A stretch of 64,000 nt of DNA, from NCBI RefSeq assembly GCF_006539185.1, contig NZ_BJMN01000033.1:1-64000 (forward strand), in the 5' to 3' direction. The position numbers and the translations under genes are program-made. The notes under the pieces are model-generated. The model did not search any database. It worked only from the letters and a program-made list of their open reading frames with translations, and was not told the DNA's origin. Below, piece after piece: positions 25,175 through 33,529 of the stretch (position 1 is its first letter; each line of letters begins with the position of its first letter). The DNA is from Streptomyces gardneri. Lineage in GTDB: Bacteria > Actinomycetota > Actinomycetes > Streptomycetales > Streptomycetaceae.

Positions 25175-25867
25175 ATGCGCGTCCTGCTCGTCCTCGGTGC
25201 CGCCCTGCTCTCCCTGGGCGCCGTACCCGTACCCGTACCCGCGCCGCTGCCCGCGCGGATGGCGGACACCGGCGGGGGCTCGCAGCTGATCACGGCCGAG
25301 GCCGCCCGCACGGGTGCCACCACGGGAACGCTCACCTGGTGGGACCGGCGCGGTGGGCGGTGGGTGAAGGCCGGATCCGCTCCCGCGCGCTTCGGCGCCC
25401 AGGGGCTCGTCGAGGGGGCGCGGCGGCGGCAGGGCACGAACACCACGCCGACCGGGCTCTACCGGCTTCCGTACGCCTTCGGGGTGCGGGCCCGGCCTGC
25501 CGGGACCCGCTTCCCGTACGTCCGGGTGACCGAGCGCTCCTGGTGGTGCCAGGACAACGACTCACGCGCGTACAACCGCCGGGTCGAGGGCCTGCCCCGG
25601 GACTGCCGGGCCACCGAGGCCGAGCACCTCGTCTCGTACGGCACGCAGTACGCGCACGCGCTCGTCATCGGCTTCAACTACGACCGTCCGGTGCGCGGGC
25701 GCGGAGCCGGGATCTTTCTCCACGTCAACGGTCGTGGGGCGACGGCCGGTTGCGTCTCCGTGCCGGCCGACGCCATGCGCGCGGTCCTCGCCTGGGCGGA
25801 TCCCGCGCGCCGGCCGCACATCGCCGTCGGCACGCGGAGCGGTCCGACGGCGATCACCCGGTACTGA
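25175..25867 (+). CDS. Secreted L,D-transpeptidase-fold (YkuD-like) protein
   Basis: 230 residues. A signal peptide occupies about 1-24 (MRVLLVLGAALLSLGAVPV, Pro/Val-rich after). The catalytic block is near the C-terminus: GIFLHVNGRGATAGCVSVP, which matches the HxN...GxxTxGC(V/I)S pattern of YkuD/ErfK enzymes with the nucleophilic Cys. The preceding YPF/YGTQYAHALVIGFNYD strands fit the same fold. The usual role is cross-linking or trimming peptidoglycan through a Cys thioester. It starts at ATG 25175, 7 bases after TAGCGT, probably leaderless. Confidence 0.85.
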   Translation: MRVLLVLGAALLSLGAVPVPVPAPLPARMADTGGGSQLITAEAARTGATTGTLTWWDRRGGRWVKAGSAPARFGAQGLVEGARRRQGTNTTPTGLYRLPYAFGVRARPAGTRFPYVRVTERSWWCQDNDSRAYNRRVEGLPRDCRATEAEHLVSYGTQYAHALVIGFNYDRPVRGRGAGIFLHVNGRGATAGCVSVPADAMRAVLAWADPARRPHIAVGTRSGPTAITRY

Positions 25868-25884
25868 CCCCGTGATACGTCAGG

Positions 25885-26421
25885 TCAGCGGTCCTTCTGC
25901 GCCAGGCGCAGCAGGTGGTCGGCGAGCGCCTGGCCGCCCGTCGGGTCACGGCTGATCAGCAGGAGCGTGTCGTCACCCGCGATCGTGCCGAGGATCGCGT
26001 GGAGTTCGGCCTGGTCGATGGCGGACGCGAGGAACTGCGCCGCGCCCGGCGGGGTCCGCAGGACCACCAGGTTGGCGGAGGCCTCGGCGGAGATCAGCAG
26101 TTCGCCGGAGAGGCGCCGCATGCGCTCCTCCTTGGCGGACTCGCCGAGCGGGGCCTGCGGGGTACGGAAGCCGCCCTCGCTGGGCACCGCGTAGATCAGC
26201 TCTCCACCGGTGTTGCGGATCTTCACCGCGCCGAGCTCGTCGAGGTCGCGGGAGAGCGTCGCCTGAGTGACGCTCAGCCCGTCGTCCGCGAGGAGCTTGG
26301 CGAGCTGGCTCTGCGAGCGCACAGGCTGGCGGTTGAGGATGTCGACGATCCTGCGGTGGCGTGCGGTGCGGGTCTGCGGAACGGACGGCCCGCCGTGCTC
26401 GTTCTCCTGCGCGTCGGTCAT
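25885..26421 (-). CDS. argR: Arginine repressor
   Basis: 178 residues. The N-terminal winged helix has QSQLAKLLADDGLSVTQAT and the SRDLDELGAVKI recognition block; the C-terminal half has ILGTIAGDDTLLLISRDPT, with GTIAGDDT the arginine-binding and hexamer motif. It represses arginine genes with arginine as corepressor by binding ARG boxes. The ATG at 26421 starts 8 bases after the argD stop and follows GGAGA, so it is the last gene of argC-J-B-D-R. The 22-residue polar N-terminal tail is longer than in E. coli. Confidence 0.96.
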   Translation of the reverse strand: MTDAQENEHGGPSVPQTRTARHRRIVDILNRQPVRSQSQLAKLLADDGLSVTQATLSRDLDELGAVKIRNTGGELIYAVPSEGGFRTPQAPLGESAKEERMRRLSGELLISAEASANLVVLRTPPGAAQFLASAIDQAELHAILGTIAGDDTLLLISRDPTGGQALADHLLRLAQKDR

Positions 26422-26428
26422 CGTCGTC

Positions 26429-27634
26429 TCATTCTCCGGTTCGTCCTTGCCCGTTCGCCACGTCGAGGACCCCGGGGAGGGCCTGGACGAAGGCGTCCGC
26501 CTCGGCGTCGGTGAGGACCAGCGGAGGCATGATCCTGATGACATCGGGGGCGGGCGCGTTCACCAGGAGGCCGGCGTCCTGGGCCGCCTGCTGCACCTGG
26601 GGTGCGAGGGGCCCGGTGAGCACGATACCCAGCAGAAGGCCCGCACCACGGACGTGGGAGACCAGCGGGTGACCGAGACCCTCGATTCCCTGGCGCAGCC
26701 GCTCCCCCACCGCCTTGACGTGATCGAGGGCCGCGTCGGCCCCGAGGGTGTCCAGGACGGCGAGTCCGGCGGCGCAGGCGACCGGGTTCCCGCCGAAGGT
26801 GGTGCCGTGGTGGCCGGGGCCGAAGAGCTCCGCGGCCGGGCCGAAGGCGACGGTCGCACCGATCGGCAGTCCGCCGCCGAGACCCTTGGCGAGGGTCACG
26901 ACATCCGGCTCGACGCCTTCGTGGGCCTGGTACTCGAACCAGTGGCCGCAGCGGCCGATGCCGGTCTGGACCTCGTCGAGGACGAGGAGGGTGCCGGTGG
27001 CGCGGGTGATCTCCCGGGCGGCCTTGAGGTAGCCGGGGGGCGGGACGACGACGCCGTTCTCGCCCTGGATCGGCTCGATGACGACGAGGGCCGTCTCCTC
27101 GGTCACCGCGGCGCGCAGCGCCTCGACGTCGCCGTACGGGACGTGGGTGACGTCACCGGGGAGCGGCAGGAACGGGGTCTGCTTTGCGGGCTGGCCGGTG
27201 AGGGCGAGGGAGCCCATGGTCCGGCCGTGGAAGCCGCCCTCGGTGGCGACCATGTGGGAGCGGCCGGTCAGCCGGCCGATCTTGAAGGCTCCTTCGACGG
27301 CCTCGGCGCCCGAGTTGCAGAAGAAGACCTTTCCGGGCCGGCCGAAGAGGGCGAGCAGCCGCTCGGCGAGGGCGACGGGCGGCTCGGCGACGAAGAGGTT
27401 CGAGACATGGCCGAGGGTCTGGATCTGCCGGGTCACGGCCTCGACGATCGCCGGGTGCCCGTGGCCGAGGGCGTTGACCGCGATGCCGCCGACGAAGTCC
27501 AGGTACTCGCGGCCGTCGGCGTCCCAGACCTTGGCGCCCTCACCGCGGACGAGGGGCAGCCGGGGGGTGCCGTAGTTGTTCATGAGCGAGCCCTGCCACC
27601 GCTGGGTCAGCTGCTCGTTGCCGGTGCTGCTCAT
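26429..27634 (-). CDS. argD: Acetylornithine aminotransferase
   Basis: 401 residues, class-III PLP aminotransferase. Key blocks: FCNSGAEAVEGAFKIGR, the substrate aspartate in LLVLDEVQTGIGRCG, and the PLP lysine in VVTLAKGLGGGLPIGA. It swaps the amino group between glutamate and N-acetylglutamate semialdehyde. The start ATG shares one base with the argB stop (TGATG), so translation is coupled. Normal length. Confidence 0.97.
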   Translation of the reverse strand: MSSTGNEQLTQRWQGSLMNNYGTPRLPLVRGEGAKVWDADGREYLDFVGGIAVNALGHGHPAIVEAVTRQIQTLGHVSNLFVAEPPVALAERLLALFGRPGKVFFCNSGAEAVEGAFKIGRLTGRSHMVATEGGFHGRTMGSLALTGQPAKQTPFLPLPGDVTHVPYGDVEALRAAVTEETALVVIEPIQGENGVVVPPPGYLKAAREITRATGTLLVLDEVQTGIGRCGHWFEYQAHEGVEPDVVTLAKGLGGGLPIGATVAFGPAAELFGPGHHGTTFGGNPVACAAGLAVLDTLGADAALDHVKAVGERLRQGIEGLGHPLVSHVRGAGLLLGIVLTGPLAPQVQQAAQDAGLLVNAPAPDVIRIMPPLVLTDAEADAFVQALPGVLDVANGQGRTGE

Positions 27635-28536
27635 CAGTCCCCCTGTCCGTCCGGCACGACCATCGTGCCGATGCCCTCGTCGGTGAAGATCTCCAGCAGG
27701 ATCGAGTGCTGGACCCGGCCGTCGATCACGCGGGCCGTGGTGACCCCGTTCCGTACGGCGTGCAGGCAGCCCTCCATCTTGGGGACCATGCCGCTGGAGA
27801 GCTCGGGCAGCAGCTTCTCCAGCTGGCTCGCGGTGAGCCGGCTGATGACCTCGTCGCTGTTCGGCCAGTCCTCGTAGAGGCCCTCGACGTCGGTCAGGAC
27901 CATCAGCGTCTCGGCACCCAGCGCCGCAGCGAGTGCCGCAGCCGCCGTATCAGCATTGACGTTGTAGACATGTCCGTCGTCCTGGGAGCGGGCGATGGAG
28001 GAGATGACCGGGATCCGGCCGTCCTCCAGGAGCGCCTCGATGGCACCGGTGTCGATGGCGGTGATCTCGCCGACCCGGCCGATGTCGACCGTCTCGCCGC
28101 CGATGACCGGCTGGTGCTTGGTGGCGGTGATGGTGTGGGCGTCCTCGCCGGTCATCCCGACGGCGAACGGGCCGTGCTGGTTGAGCAGCCCGACGAGCTC
28201 GCGCTGGACCTGTCCGGCGAGGACCATCCGTACGACGTCCATGGCGTCCTCGGTGGTGACCCGCAGGCCCGCCTTGAACTCGCTGACGATGCCGTGCCGG
28301 TCGAGGGCGGCGCTGATCTGGGGGCCGCCGCCGTGCACCACGACCGGCTTGAGGCCGGCGTGGCGCAGGAAGACGACGTCCTGGGCGAAGGCGGCCTTGA
28401 GGTCGTCGTCGATCATGGCGTTGCCGCCGAACTTGATGACGACGGTCTTGCCGTGGTGGCGGGTGAGCCAGGGCAGGGCTTCGATGAGGATCTGGGCCTT
28501 GGGGAGGGCGGTGTGCTTCCGCGCGGTGTTGCTCAT
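27634..28536 (-). CDS. argB: Acetylglutamate kinase
   Basis: 300 residues. Amino-acid-kinase motifs are present: VVIKFGGNAM near the N-terminus, VVVHGGGPQISAAL, and NVNADTAAAALAAALGAETLM. It phosphorylates N-acetylglutamate. An N-terminal extension of about 25 residues precedes the kinase core, as in arginine-sensitive hexameric enzymes, so feedback inhibition by arginine is likely but inferred. The start overlaps the argJ stop by 4 bases (ATGA). Confidence 0.97.
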   Translation of the reverse strand: MSNTARKHTALPKAQILIEALPWLTRHHGKTVVIKFGGNAMIDDDLKAAFAQDVVFLRHAGLKPVVVHGGGPQISAALDRHGIVSEFKAGLRVTTEDAMDVVRMVLAGQVQRELVGLLNQHGPFAVGMTGEDAHTITATKHQPVIGGETVDIGRVGEITAIDTGAIEALLEDGRIPVISSIARSQDDGHVYNVNADTAAAALAAALGAETLMVLTDVEGLYEDWPNSDEVISRLTASQLEKLLPELSSGMVPKMEGCLHAVRNGVTTARVIDGRVQHSILLEIFTDEGIGTMVVPDGQGD

Positions 28537-29699
28537 GACGAGTACGCGCTGTTCTCGTGGACATAGTCGGCGGTGAGGTCGTTCGCCCAGATGACGGCGG
28601 ACTCGGTGCCGGCGGCGAGGTCGGCGGTGATGGTGACCTCGCGGTAGCGCATGTCGACGAGCTCGCGGTCCTCGCCGACGGAGCCGTTCCTGCAGACCCA
28701 CACGCCGTTGATGGCGACGTTCAGCTCGTCCGGGTCGAAGGCCGCCGACGTGGTGCCGATGGCGGAGAGCACCCGGCCCCAGTTGGGGTCCTCGCCGTGG
28801 ATGGCGCACTTGAGGAGGTTGTTCCGGGCGATGGACCGGCCCACCTCGACGGCGTCGTCCTCGGTCGCGGCGTTGATCACCTCGATGCGGATGTCCTTGC
28901 TGGCGCCTTCGGCGTCGCCGATGAGCTGGCGGGCCAGGTCGTCGCAGACGGCCCGTACGGCCTCGGTGAACTCGTCCTGCGCGGGGCTGACGCCGGAGGT
29001 GCCGGAGGCGAGGAGGAGCACGGTGTCGTTGGTGGACATGCAGCCGTCGGAGTCGACCCGGTCGAAGGTGACGCGGGTGGCGCCCCGGAGCGCGCTGTCC
29101 AGGCCCTTGGCGTCGACGTCGGCGTCGGTGGTGAGGACGACGAGCATGGTCGCGAGGCCGGGGGCGAGCATGCCGGCACCCTTGGCCATGCCGCCGACCG
29201 TCCAGCCGTCCTTGGTGACCACGGAGGTCTTGTGGACGGTGTCGGTGGTCTTGATGGCGATGGCAGCCTTCTCGCCGCCGTGCTCGGAGAGTTCGGCCGC
29301 GGCCTTCTCGACGCCGGGGAGGAGCTTGTCCATGGGGAGCAGGACCCCGATGAGACCCGTGGAGGCGACGGCGACCTCGCCGGCTCCGACCTCCGGGCCC
29401 TTGGCGCTCAGGACCTCGGCGACCTTCTCGGCGGTGGCGTGGGTGTCCTGGAAGCCCTGGGGGCCGGTGCAGGCGTTGGCGCCGCCCGAGTTGAGGACGA
29501 CGGCGGTCAGCTCCCCGTCGTCGAGCACCCGCTGGGACCAGAGGACCGGCGCGGCCTTGACGCGGTTGGAGGTGAAGACTCCCGCGGCGGCGCGGCGGGG
29601 CCCGGTGTTGACCACGAGGGCCAGGTCCGGGTTGCCGTTCTGCTTGATCCCGGCGGCGATGCCCGCTGCCGTGAATCCCTTCGCTGCGGTCACGCTCAC
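28533..29699 (-). CDS. argJ: Bifunctional glutamate N-acetyltransferase / ornithine acetyltransferase
   Basis: 388 residues. The self-cleavage site sits in KGAGMLAPGLATMLVVLTTD, where the Thr of ATML becomes the N-terminal nucleophile of the beta chain. STGLIGVLLPMDK, VDSDGCMSTND and NNLLKCAIHGEDPNWGR are other family blocks. It recycles the acetyl group from N-acetylornithine to glutamate and may also use acetyl-CoA. The GTG start overlaps the argC stop by 4 bases. Confidence 0.97.
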   Translation of the reverse strand: MSVTAAKGFTAAGIAAGIKQNGNPDLALVVNTGPRRAAAGVFTSNRVKAAPVLWSQRVLDDGELTAVVLNSGGANACTGPQGFQDTHATAEKVAEVLSAKGPEVGAGEVAVASTGLIGVLLPMDKLLPGVEKAAAELSEHGGEKAAIAIKTTDTVHKTSVVTKDGWTVGGMAKGAGMLAPGLATMLVVLTTDADVDAKGLDSALRGATRVTFDRVDSDGCMSTNDTVLLLASGTSGVSPAQDEFTEAVRAVCDDLARQLIGDAEGASKDIRIEVINAATEDDAVEVGRSIARNNLLKCAIHGEDPNWGRVLSAIGTTSAAFDPDELNVAINGVWVCRNGSVGEDRELVDMRYREVTITADLAAGTESAVIWANDLTADYVHENSAYSS

Positions 29700-30724
29700 G
29701 GCGCAACTCCAATCATGGAAAGTCCGGTGTCCTCAGGGAGGCCGAGGGCGATGTTCATGCTCTGCACCGCACCGCCGGCCGTGCCCTTGGTGAGGTTGTC
29801 GATGGCGCTGATGGCGATGATCCGGTTCGCGGCCGGGTCGTACGCGACCTGCACCTGAACGGCGTTGGAACCGTAGACGGACGCCGTCGCCGGCCACTGC
29901 CCCTCGGGGAGCAGATGGACGAAGGACTCGTCCGCGAAGGCCTTCTCGTACGCGTCCCGTACGGCTTCGGCGGTGACGCCCGGCTTCGCGGTGGCCGTGC
30001 ACGTGGCCAGGATGCCGCGGGGCATCGGGGCCAGGGTGGGCGTGAAGGAGACGGTGACCCGCTCCCCCGCCGGTCCGCTGAGGTTCTGGATCATCTCGGG
30101 GGTGTGACGGTGGCCGCCGCCGACGCCGTACGGAGACATGCTGCCCATGACCTCGCTGCCGAGGAGGTGCGGCTTGGCGGCCTTGCCGGCGCCGGAGGTC
30201 CCGGAGGCGGCGACGATCACGGCCTCCGGCTCGGCGAGGCCCGCTCCGTACGCCGGGAAGAGCGCGAGCGAGACGGCGGTGGGGTAGCAGCCGGGCACCG
30301 CGATGCGCTTGGAGCCTTCCAGCGCGGCGCGGGCACCCGGGAGTTCGGGAAGCCCGTAGGGCCAGGTCCCGGCGTGCGGGGAGCCGTAGTACGTCTCCCA
30401 GTCGGCGGGGTTCCGCAGCCGGAAGTCGGCGCCCATGTCGACGACGAGGACGTCCGGTCCGAGCTGCTCGGCGACGGCGGCGGACTGGCCGTGCGGCAGC
30501 GCGAGGAAGACGACGTCGTGCCCCGCGAGCTCCTCGGCGGCGGTCGGCGCGAGGACGCGGTCGGCGAGCGGAAGCAGGTGGGGCTGGAGGGCACCGAGCT
30601 TCTGGCCCGCGTTGGAGTGGCCCGTCAGGGTGCCGATCTCGACGTGGGGGTGGGCGAGAAGAAGGCGCAGGAGTTCTCCACCCGCGTATCCGCTCGCGCC
30701 CGCGACCGCTGCTCGTACCTTCAT
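29696..30724 (-). CDS. argC: N-acetyl-gamma-glutamyl-phosphate reductase
   Basis: 342 residues. The NADP-binding start AAVAGASGYAGGELLRLL, the catalytic cysteine in VPGCYPTAVSLAL, and GTSGAGKAA followed by GGGHRHTPEM are diagnostic. It is the first gene of argC-J-B-D-R, with an excellent AGGAGGG ribosome site 6 bases before ATG 30724. Two ARG-box-like palindromes lie 20-50 bases upstream. Confidence 0.97.
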   Translation of the reverse strand: MKVRAAVAGASGYAGGELLRLLLAHPHVEIGTLTGHSNAGQKLGALQPHLLPLADRVLAPTAAEELAGHDVVFLALPHGQSAAVAEQLGPDVLVVDMGADFRLRNPADWETYYGSPHAGTWPYGLPELPGARAALEGSKRIAVPGCYPTAVSLALFPAYGAGLAEPEAVIVAASGTSGAGKAAKPHLLGSEVMGSMSPYGVGGGHRHTPEMIQNLSGPAGERVTVSFTPTLAPMPRGILATCTATAKPGVTAEAVRDAYEKAFADESFVHLLPEGQWPATASVYGSNAVQVQVAYDPAANRIIAISAIDNLTKGTAGGAVQSMNIALGLPEDTGLSMIGVAP

Positions 30725-30744
30725 CGAAACCCTCCTCATAGATG

Positions 30745-30776
30745 GCATGACTATACGTGCGTCCGCAGTTTTATGC
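30745..30776 (-). promoter_or_regulatory. ARG-box pair upstream of argC
   Basis: GCATGACTATAC (30745-30756) closely matches the palindrome before argH, and GCAGTTTTATGC (30765-30776) is a second copy; centre-to-centre distance is 20 bases, about two helical turns. This is the usual ArgR layout, and the pair lies just upstream of the argC ribosome site. Confidence 0.7.
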
Positions 30777-30853
30777 AACGAGTCGCTGCGGTGTCACATC
30801 GGCGGGCGCCCCCACGTCAACGCGGTGACGGCACCGACGAGGAGTGAGGCCCC

Positions 30854-31672
30854 ATGCACGACGACACATTGCTCACCGCCCTGACCAGGCGCTTCGACGC
30901 CGATCAGGAGCAGCTGCGGGGCGTGGCCCTGCACATGACGGGGTCGCGGGCCGAGGCCGAGGACGCGCTCGCGGCGGCACGGGCCGAGCTCGGGCGGGAC
31001 GGGACGGCCGCCGTACGGGCCTGGCTGACGGCTTACGTGGTGCGGGCATGCGTACGAGGACTCCAGGAACGCGCCGCCTCGGGACGGCCGGGGGCCGGGG
31101 CGCCGGGCGCCCGGGGCGGGGTGGACTCCGTATGGCTCGGGCTGCTCGTGGTCCTTGAGGGCCTCGGGGCCGAGGAGCGCCTCGCATACGTCCTGCACGA
31201 CCTGTTCGGGCTGCCGCCGGACGAGACCGCGCGGGTCACCGGCGGGTCCCCCGTGGAGGTCGCCCGGCTCGCCCGGCGAGCCCGGGAGCGGATCCGGGGC
31301 GGCGGGGCGGGGCGCGGCGACAGCGGTACGGGCCGGCAGCGCGCGGTCGTGGAGCGGTTCCTCGCGGCGGCACGCGCGCGTGACGCCCGCGCGCTGGCCG
31401 CCGTCCTCACCCCGGACGTCGTGGCCTACTCCGAGCGCGGGCCGGTCCACGGCGCCCCGGCCGTCGCGGAGGCGGCCGCCGCCTTCGCGAGCCACATCGG
31501 CGCCGCGCGGCCCGCACTGGTCGACGGGTCGGTCGGGCTCGTCGCCTTCGCGGCCGGCGTCCCGGTCTCCGCGGTGGCGTTCGCGCTCCGGCACGACCGG
31601 ATCGCCGTCCTCGACATCACCACCGGGGAGGACCGAGTGCGCGCCCTGGACCTGGCCTTCTCCGAGGACTGA
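30854..31672 (+). CDS. ECF sigma factor with SnoaL-like C-terminal domain
   Basis: 272 residues. Region 2 (about 1-75, LTRRFDADQEQLRGVALHMTGSRAEAEDALA described by position 9-40) and region 4 (about 105-155, LGAEERLAYVLHDLFGLPPDETARV) frame an ECF sigma factor; the last 110 residues (VVERFLAAARARDARALAAVL, then GPVHGAPAVAEAAAAF) have the SnoaL/NTF2-like pattern of SigJ-type (ECF41-like) factors, where that domain takes the place of an anti-sigma. It lacks a clear WLPEP motif in the linker. It starts at ATG 30854 after GAGGAGTGAGG and is divergent from argC. Confidence 0.82.
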   Translation: MHDDTLLTALTRRFDADQEQLRGVALHMTGSRAEAEDALAAARAELGRDGTAAVRAWLTAYVVRACVRGLQERAASGRPGAGAPGARGGVDSVWLGLLVVLEGLGAEERLAYVLHDLFGLPPDETARVTGGSPVEVARLARRARERIRGGGAGRGDSGTGRQRAVVERFLAAARARDARALAAVLTPDVVAYSERGPVHGAPAVAEAAAAFASHIGAARPALVDGSVGLVAFAAGVPVSAVAFALRHDRIAVLDITTGEDRVRALDLAFSED

Positions 31673-31694
31673 GGGTGCGGCGGGACGAAATGCC

Positions 31695-31734
31695 CATGCG
31701 TCGAGGCGGCCCGCTCCGTTAGCCTCGACGCATG
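31695..31734 (+). promoter_or_regulatory. Inverted repeat and promoter before the ABC-F gene
   Basis: A perfect 13-bp inverted repeat (31695-31707 with 31722-31734) has a 14-base spacer. Its right arm covers most of TAGCCT (31720-31725, a -10-like hexamer) and the ATG at 31732 of a 7-codon frame. It may be the terminator of the sigma gene, an operator for the ABC-F gene, or both. Confidence 0.55.
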
Positions 31735-31755
31735 TCAACGCCCCGAATCTCCTAG
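31732..31755 (+). CDS. Candidate 7-codon leader peptide of the ABC-F gene
   Basis: ATG TCA ACG CCC CGA ATC TCC TAG encodes MSTPRIS. The ATG lies 6 bases after TAGCCT, the spacing expected for a leaderless transcript. The frame ends 58 bases before the ABC-F start codon. Short upstream frames commonly control ABC-F genes through drug-stalled ribosomes, so this is a plausible sensor; no terminator or anti-terminator pair was found between them. Confidence 0.45.
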   Translation: MSTPRIS

Positions 31756-31813
31756 CTGCGGACCCGCTTCCACGCCACCCGTGTGTCCCTCAGCTGTTTC
31801 GGAGCGTTATCCC

Positions 31814-33412
31814 ATGATCACCGTTCGTGGTGCCGACGTGCGCGTCGGCGCCCGGCTCCTGCTGTCCGGCGTCTCCTTCCACGTCGCCCCGGGCGACCGG
31901 ATCGGCCTCGTCGGCCGCAACGGCGCCGGCAAGACCACCCTGCTCGACACCCTGGCCGGGCTGCGCGTCCCGGCCGCCGGCACCGTGACCCGTACCGGCT
32001 CCGTCGGCCATCTCCCGCAGGACTCGCGGGCCGCCGACCCGACCGTGTCCGTCACCGACCGGATCCTCTCCGCGCGCGGCCTCGACCGGGCCGTCCGCCG
32101 GCTCGCCGAGGCGGCCCGTCGGCTCGGCGAGGCGCCCGACGCGCGGGCGCTCGCCGCGTACGACCGGGCGGAGGCCGCCTTCGAGGCGGGCGGCGGGTAC
32201 GCCGCCGAGGCGGAGGCGGCCCGGGTCGCCGCCGGGCTCGGGCTGCCCGCCGAGGTGCTGGACCGGCCCGTCGGCCGGCTGTCCGGCGGGCAGAAGCGGC
32301 GGGTCGAGCTGGCGCGGATCCTCTTCGCCGGTCACGGCCCGGAGGACACCCTGCTCCTCGACGAGCCGACCAACCATCTGGACGCCGACTCGATCGGCTG
32401 GCTGCGCGGCTTCCTGACCGCGCACCGGGGCGGCCTGGTGCTGATCAGCCACGACGTCCACCTCCTCACCGACACCGTCAACCGCGTCTTCCATCTCGAT
32501 CCGGGGCGCGCCGCGCTCGACGTCCACAACACCGGCTGGCGCGCCTACCTCGCGCAGCGGGAGGCCGACGAGCGGCGCCGGGTGCGCGAGCGGGCCAACG
32601 CCGAGCGCAAGGCGTCCGCGCTGCACGCGCAGGCGGAGCGCATGAAGTCCCGGGTGGCGACGGCGACGACGGCCCGCAGCATGGCGCGCCGGGCCGACCG
32701 CATGCTCGCGGGGCTCGACCCCGCACGGCAGGCCGAGCGGGTCGCCCGCATCCGGCTGCCCGAGCCCGCGCCCTGCGGCCGTACGCCGCTGGGCGCCGTC
32801 TCGCTCACCAAGGCCTACGGGGAACGTCCCGTCCTCGGCGGGGTGGACCTGGCGGTGGACCGGGGCAGCAGGCTGGTCGTCCTCGGGTACAACGGCGCCG
32901 GGAAGACGACGCTGCTACGGCTCCTCGCCGGGGCGGAGACGCCCGACGCGGGACGGGTCGTGCGTGGGCACGGGCTGCGCCTCGGCTACTTCGCCCAGGA
33001 GCACGAGACCCTCGACCCGGGCCGCACGGTCCGGGAGAACCTCGCTGGGGCCGCGCCGCACCTGACGGACGGCGAGGTACGGGCGGTGCTCGGCGCCTTC
33101 CTCTTCCGGGGTGACGACGCCGACAAGCCGGCCGGGGTGCTCTCCGGCGGCGAGAGGACCCGGCTGGCACTGGCCGCGCTGGTCCACTCCGGTGCGAACG
33201 TGCTGCTCCTCGACGAGCCCACGAACAACCTGGATCCCGCCTCCCGGGACGAGGTCCTGGCGGCCGTGGGCACCTACCCGGGCGCGATCGTCATGGTCAC
33301 GCACGACGAGGGTGCCATCGACGCGCTGCGCCCGGAGCGGGTCCTCCTGCTCCCGGGGGCGGACGAGGACCTGTGGAGCGAGGAGTACCGGGAGCTCGTC
33401 ACCCTGGCGTGA
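31814..33412 (+). CDS. ABC-F ribosome-associated ATPase
   Basis: 532 residues with two ATP-binding domains and no membrane helices. Domain 1 has GRNGAGKTT, LSGGQKRR and LLLDEPTNHLDADS; domain 2 has GYNGAGKTT, LSGGERTR and LLLDEPTNNLDPAS. Between them is a basic linker (about 250-310, ERRRVRERANAERKASALH onward) that in this family reaches toward the peptidyl-transferase centre. ABC-F proteins eject drugs or help stalled ribosomes; which of these applies here cannot be told. The ATG at 31814 follows GGAG. A terminator ends the gene. Confidence 0.92.
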   Translation: MITVRGADVRVGARLLLSGVSFHVAPGDRIGLVGRNGAGKTTLLDTLAGLRVPAAGTVTRTGSVGHLPQDSRAADPTVSVTDRILSARGLDRAVRRLAEAARRLGEAPDARALAAYDRAEAAFEAGGGYAAEAEAARVAAGLGLPAEVLDRPVGRLSGGQKRRVELARILFAGHGPEDTLLLDEPTNHLDADSIGWLRGFLTAHRGGLVLISHDVHLLTDTVNRVFHLDPGRAALDVHNTGWRAYLAQREADERRRVRERANAERKASALHAQAERMKSRVATATTARSMARRADRMLAGLDPARQAERVARIRLPEPAPCGRTPLGAVSLTKAYGERPVLGGVDLAVDRGSRLVVLGYNGAGKTTLLRLLAGAETPDAGRVVRGHGLRLGYFAQEHETLDPGRTVRENLAGAAPHLTDGEVRAVLGAFLFRGDDADKPAGVLSGGERTRLALAALVHSGANVLLLDEPTNNLDPASRDEVLAAVGTYPGAIVMVTHDEGAIDALRPERVLLLPGADEDLWSEEYRELVTLA

Positions 33413-33436
33413 GGGAGGGGTGGGCCCGGGACTCGA

Positions 33437-33468
33437 ACAGGACCCTGACCTGCGTGTCAGGGTCCTGT
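33437..33468 (+). terminator. ABC-F gene terminator
   Basis: Perfect 13-bp stem (33437-33449 with 33456-33468) with a 6-base loop, 25 bases past the stop codon. Confidence 0.85.
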
Positions 33469-33529
33469 CCGGGGAGCGGGAGGGAGACCCCCGAGGTCCC
33501 GAAACCCTCGGCGGGCCTAATGTGACGGC

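Noticed and set aside
27634..29712. 692-residue open frame covering argB and argJ
   Set aside because: argB is its true end part; the upstream part is the shadow of argJ in another frame. ATGA overlap and conserved motifs fix the real gene starts.
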